From Flavobacteriaceae bacterium UBA3159 (GTDB lineage Bacteria; Bacteroidota; Bacteroidia; Flavobacteriales; Flavobacteriaceae), in the NCBI GenBank assembly GCA_002364535.1, contig DEYL01000032.1, positions 1 through 14,972 on the forward strand: a stretch of DNA of 14,972 nucleotides. Direction: 5' to 3'. Each line of letters begins with the position of its first letter. The stretch's first letter is position 1. Under the pieces are notes generated by a model. The model was not told where the DNA came from. It ran no database searches and was given only the letters and a program-made list of their open reading frames with translations. The position numbers and the translations under genes are program-made. Of the stretch, positions 14,934-14,972 are shown one piece after another.

Positions 14934-14972
14934 ACTGTAACAACAACTTCATTTCGGCAAAGTAGTCTAAAA
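14923..14972 (-). CDS. Possible C-terminal end of a gene entering from the right
   Basis: On the minus strand the last 16 codons before a TAG at 14923-14925 stay open to the window edge and read LDYFAEMKLLLQSTY. They would overlap the end of the bestrophin-like gene by 11 bases. The residue mix looks protein-like, but so short a piece cannot be identified. Confidence 0.2.
   Translation of the reverse strand, partial: LDYFAEMKLLLQSTY

Noticed and set aside
1..14972. Mobile elements, CRISPR arrays, tRNA/rRNA genes, defence systems
   Set aside because: Looked for on both strands; no transposase, integrase, repeat array, cloverleaf or defence-gene motif was seen.

Overview
The window looks like a chromosomal segment from a low-GC member of the Bacteroidota, most likely of the Flavobacteriales. 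The evidence is threefold. The proteins read as flavobacterial, for example thymidylate synthase carries an insertion of about ten residues before its catalytic Cys. There are no Shine-Dalgarno sequences ahead of the starts. Several starts have a Bacteroidota-type -7 box (TAnnTTTG) close upstream. Most genes are core metabolism. I see no insertion sequence, CRISPR array, tRNA, rRNA or phage gene.

Left part (1-3566). The 5' end of metK runs leftward out of the window and is preceded by a SAM-II-like riboswitch. The leader between riboswitch and start codon can fold in two mutually exclusive ways, which suggests a complete translational OFF switch. Going rightward are a deoxynucleoside kinase and hppA, a membrane-bound ion-pumping pyrophosphatase of the K+-dependent type.

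Middle (3556-9729). The roughly 900 bases after hppA are not empty: they hold, on the minus strand, the wreck of a large envelope protein (carboxypeptidase-like regulatory domain plus DUF5686), with frameshifts and most of its middle missing. Then come pdhB (minus), a bifunctional-nuclease family protein (plus), thyA (plus), a class-V PLP enzyme (minus, ending 1 base from thyA), and folA-fabD (plus, probably one operon). The kinase, ThyA and FolA all serve deoxynucleotide or folate metabolism.

Right part (9730-14972). A WbpE-like sugar aminotransferase (minus) and waaA/kdtA (plus) are divergent and both fit cell-surface glycan or LPS synthesis. Next is a second wreck, an alkaline phosphatase with several frameshifts, a nonsense codon and an internal deletion. 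The window ends with a secreted protein with CotH-kinase-like motifs (minus) and a bestrophin-like membrane protein (plus), divergent across 37 bases.

The most interesting signals are the riboswitch with its apparent expression platform, and the decay of two exported or envelope genes while the cytoplasmic genes around them stay intact.
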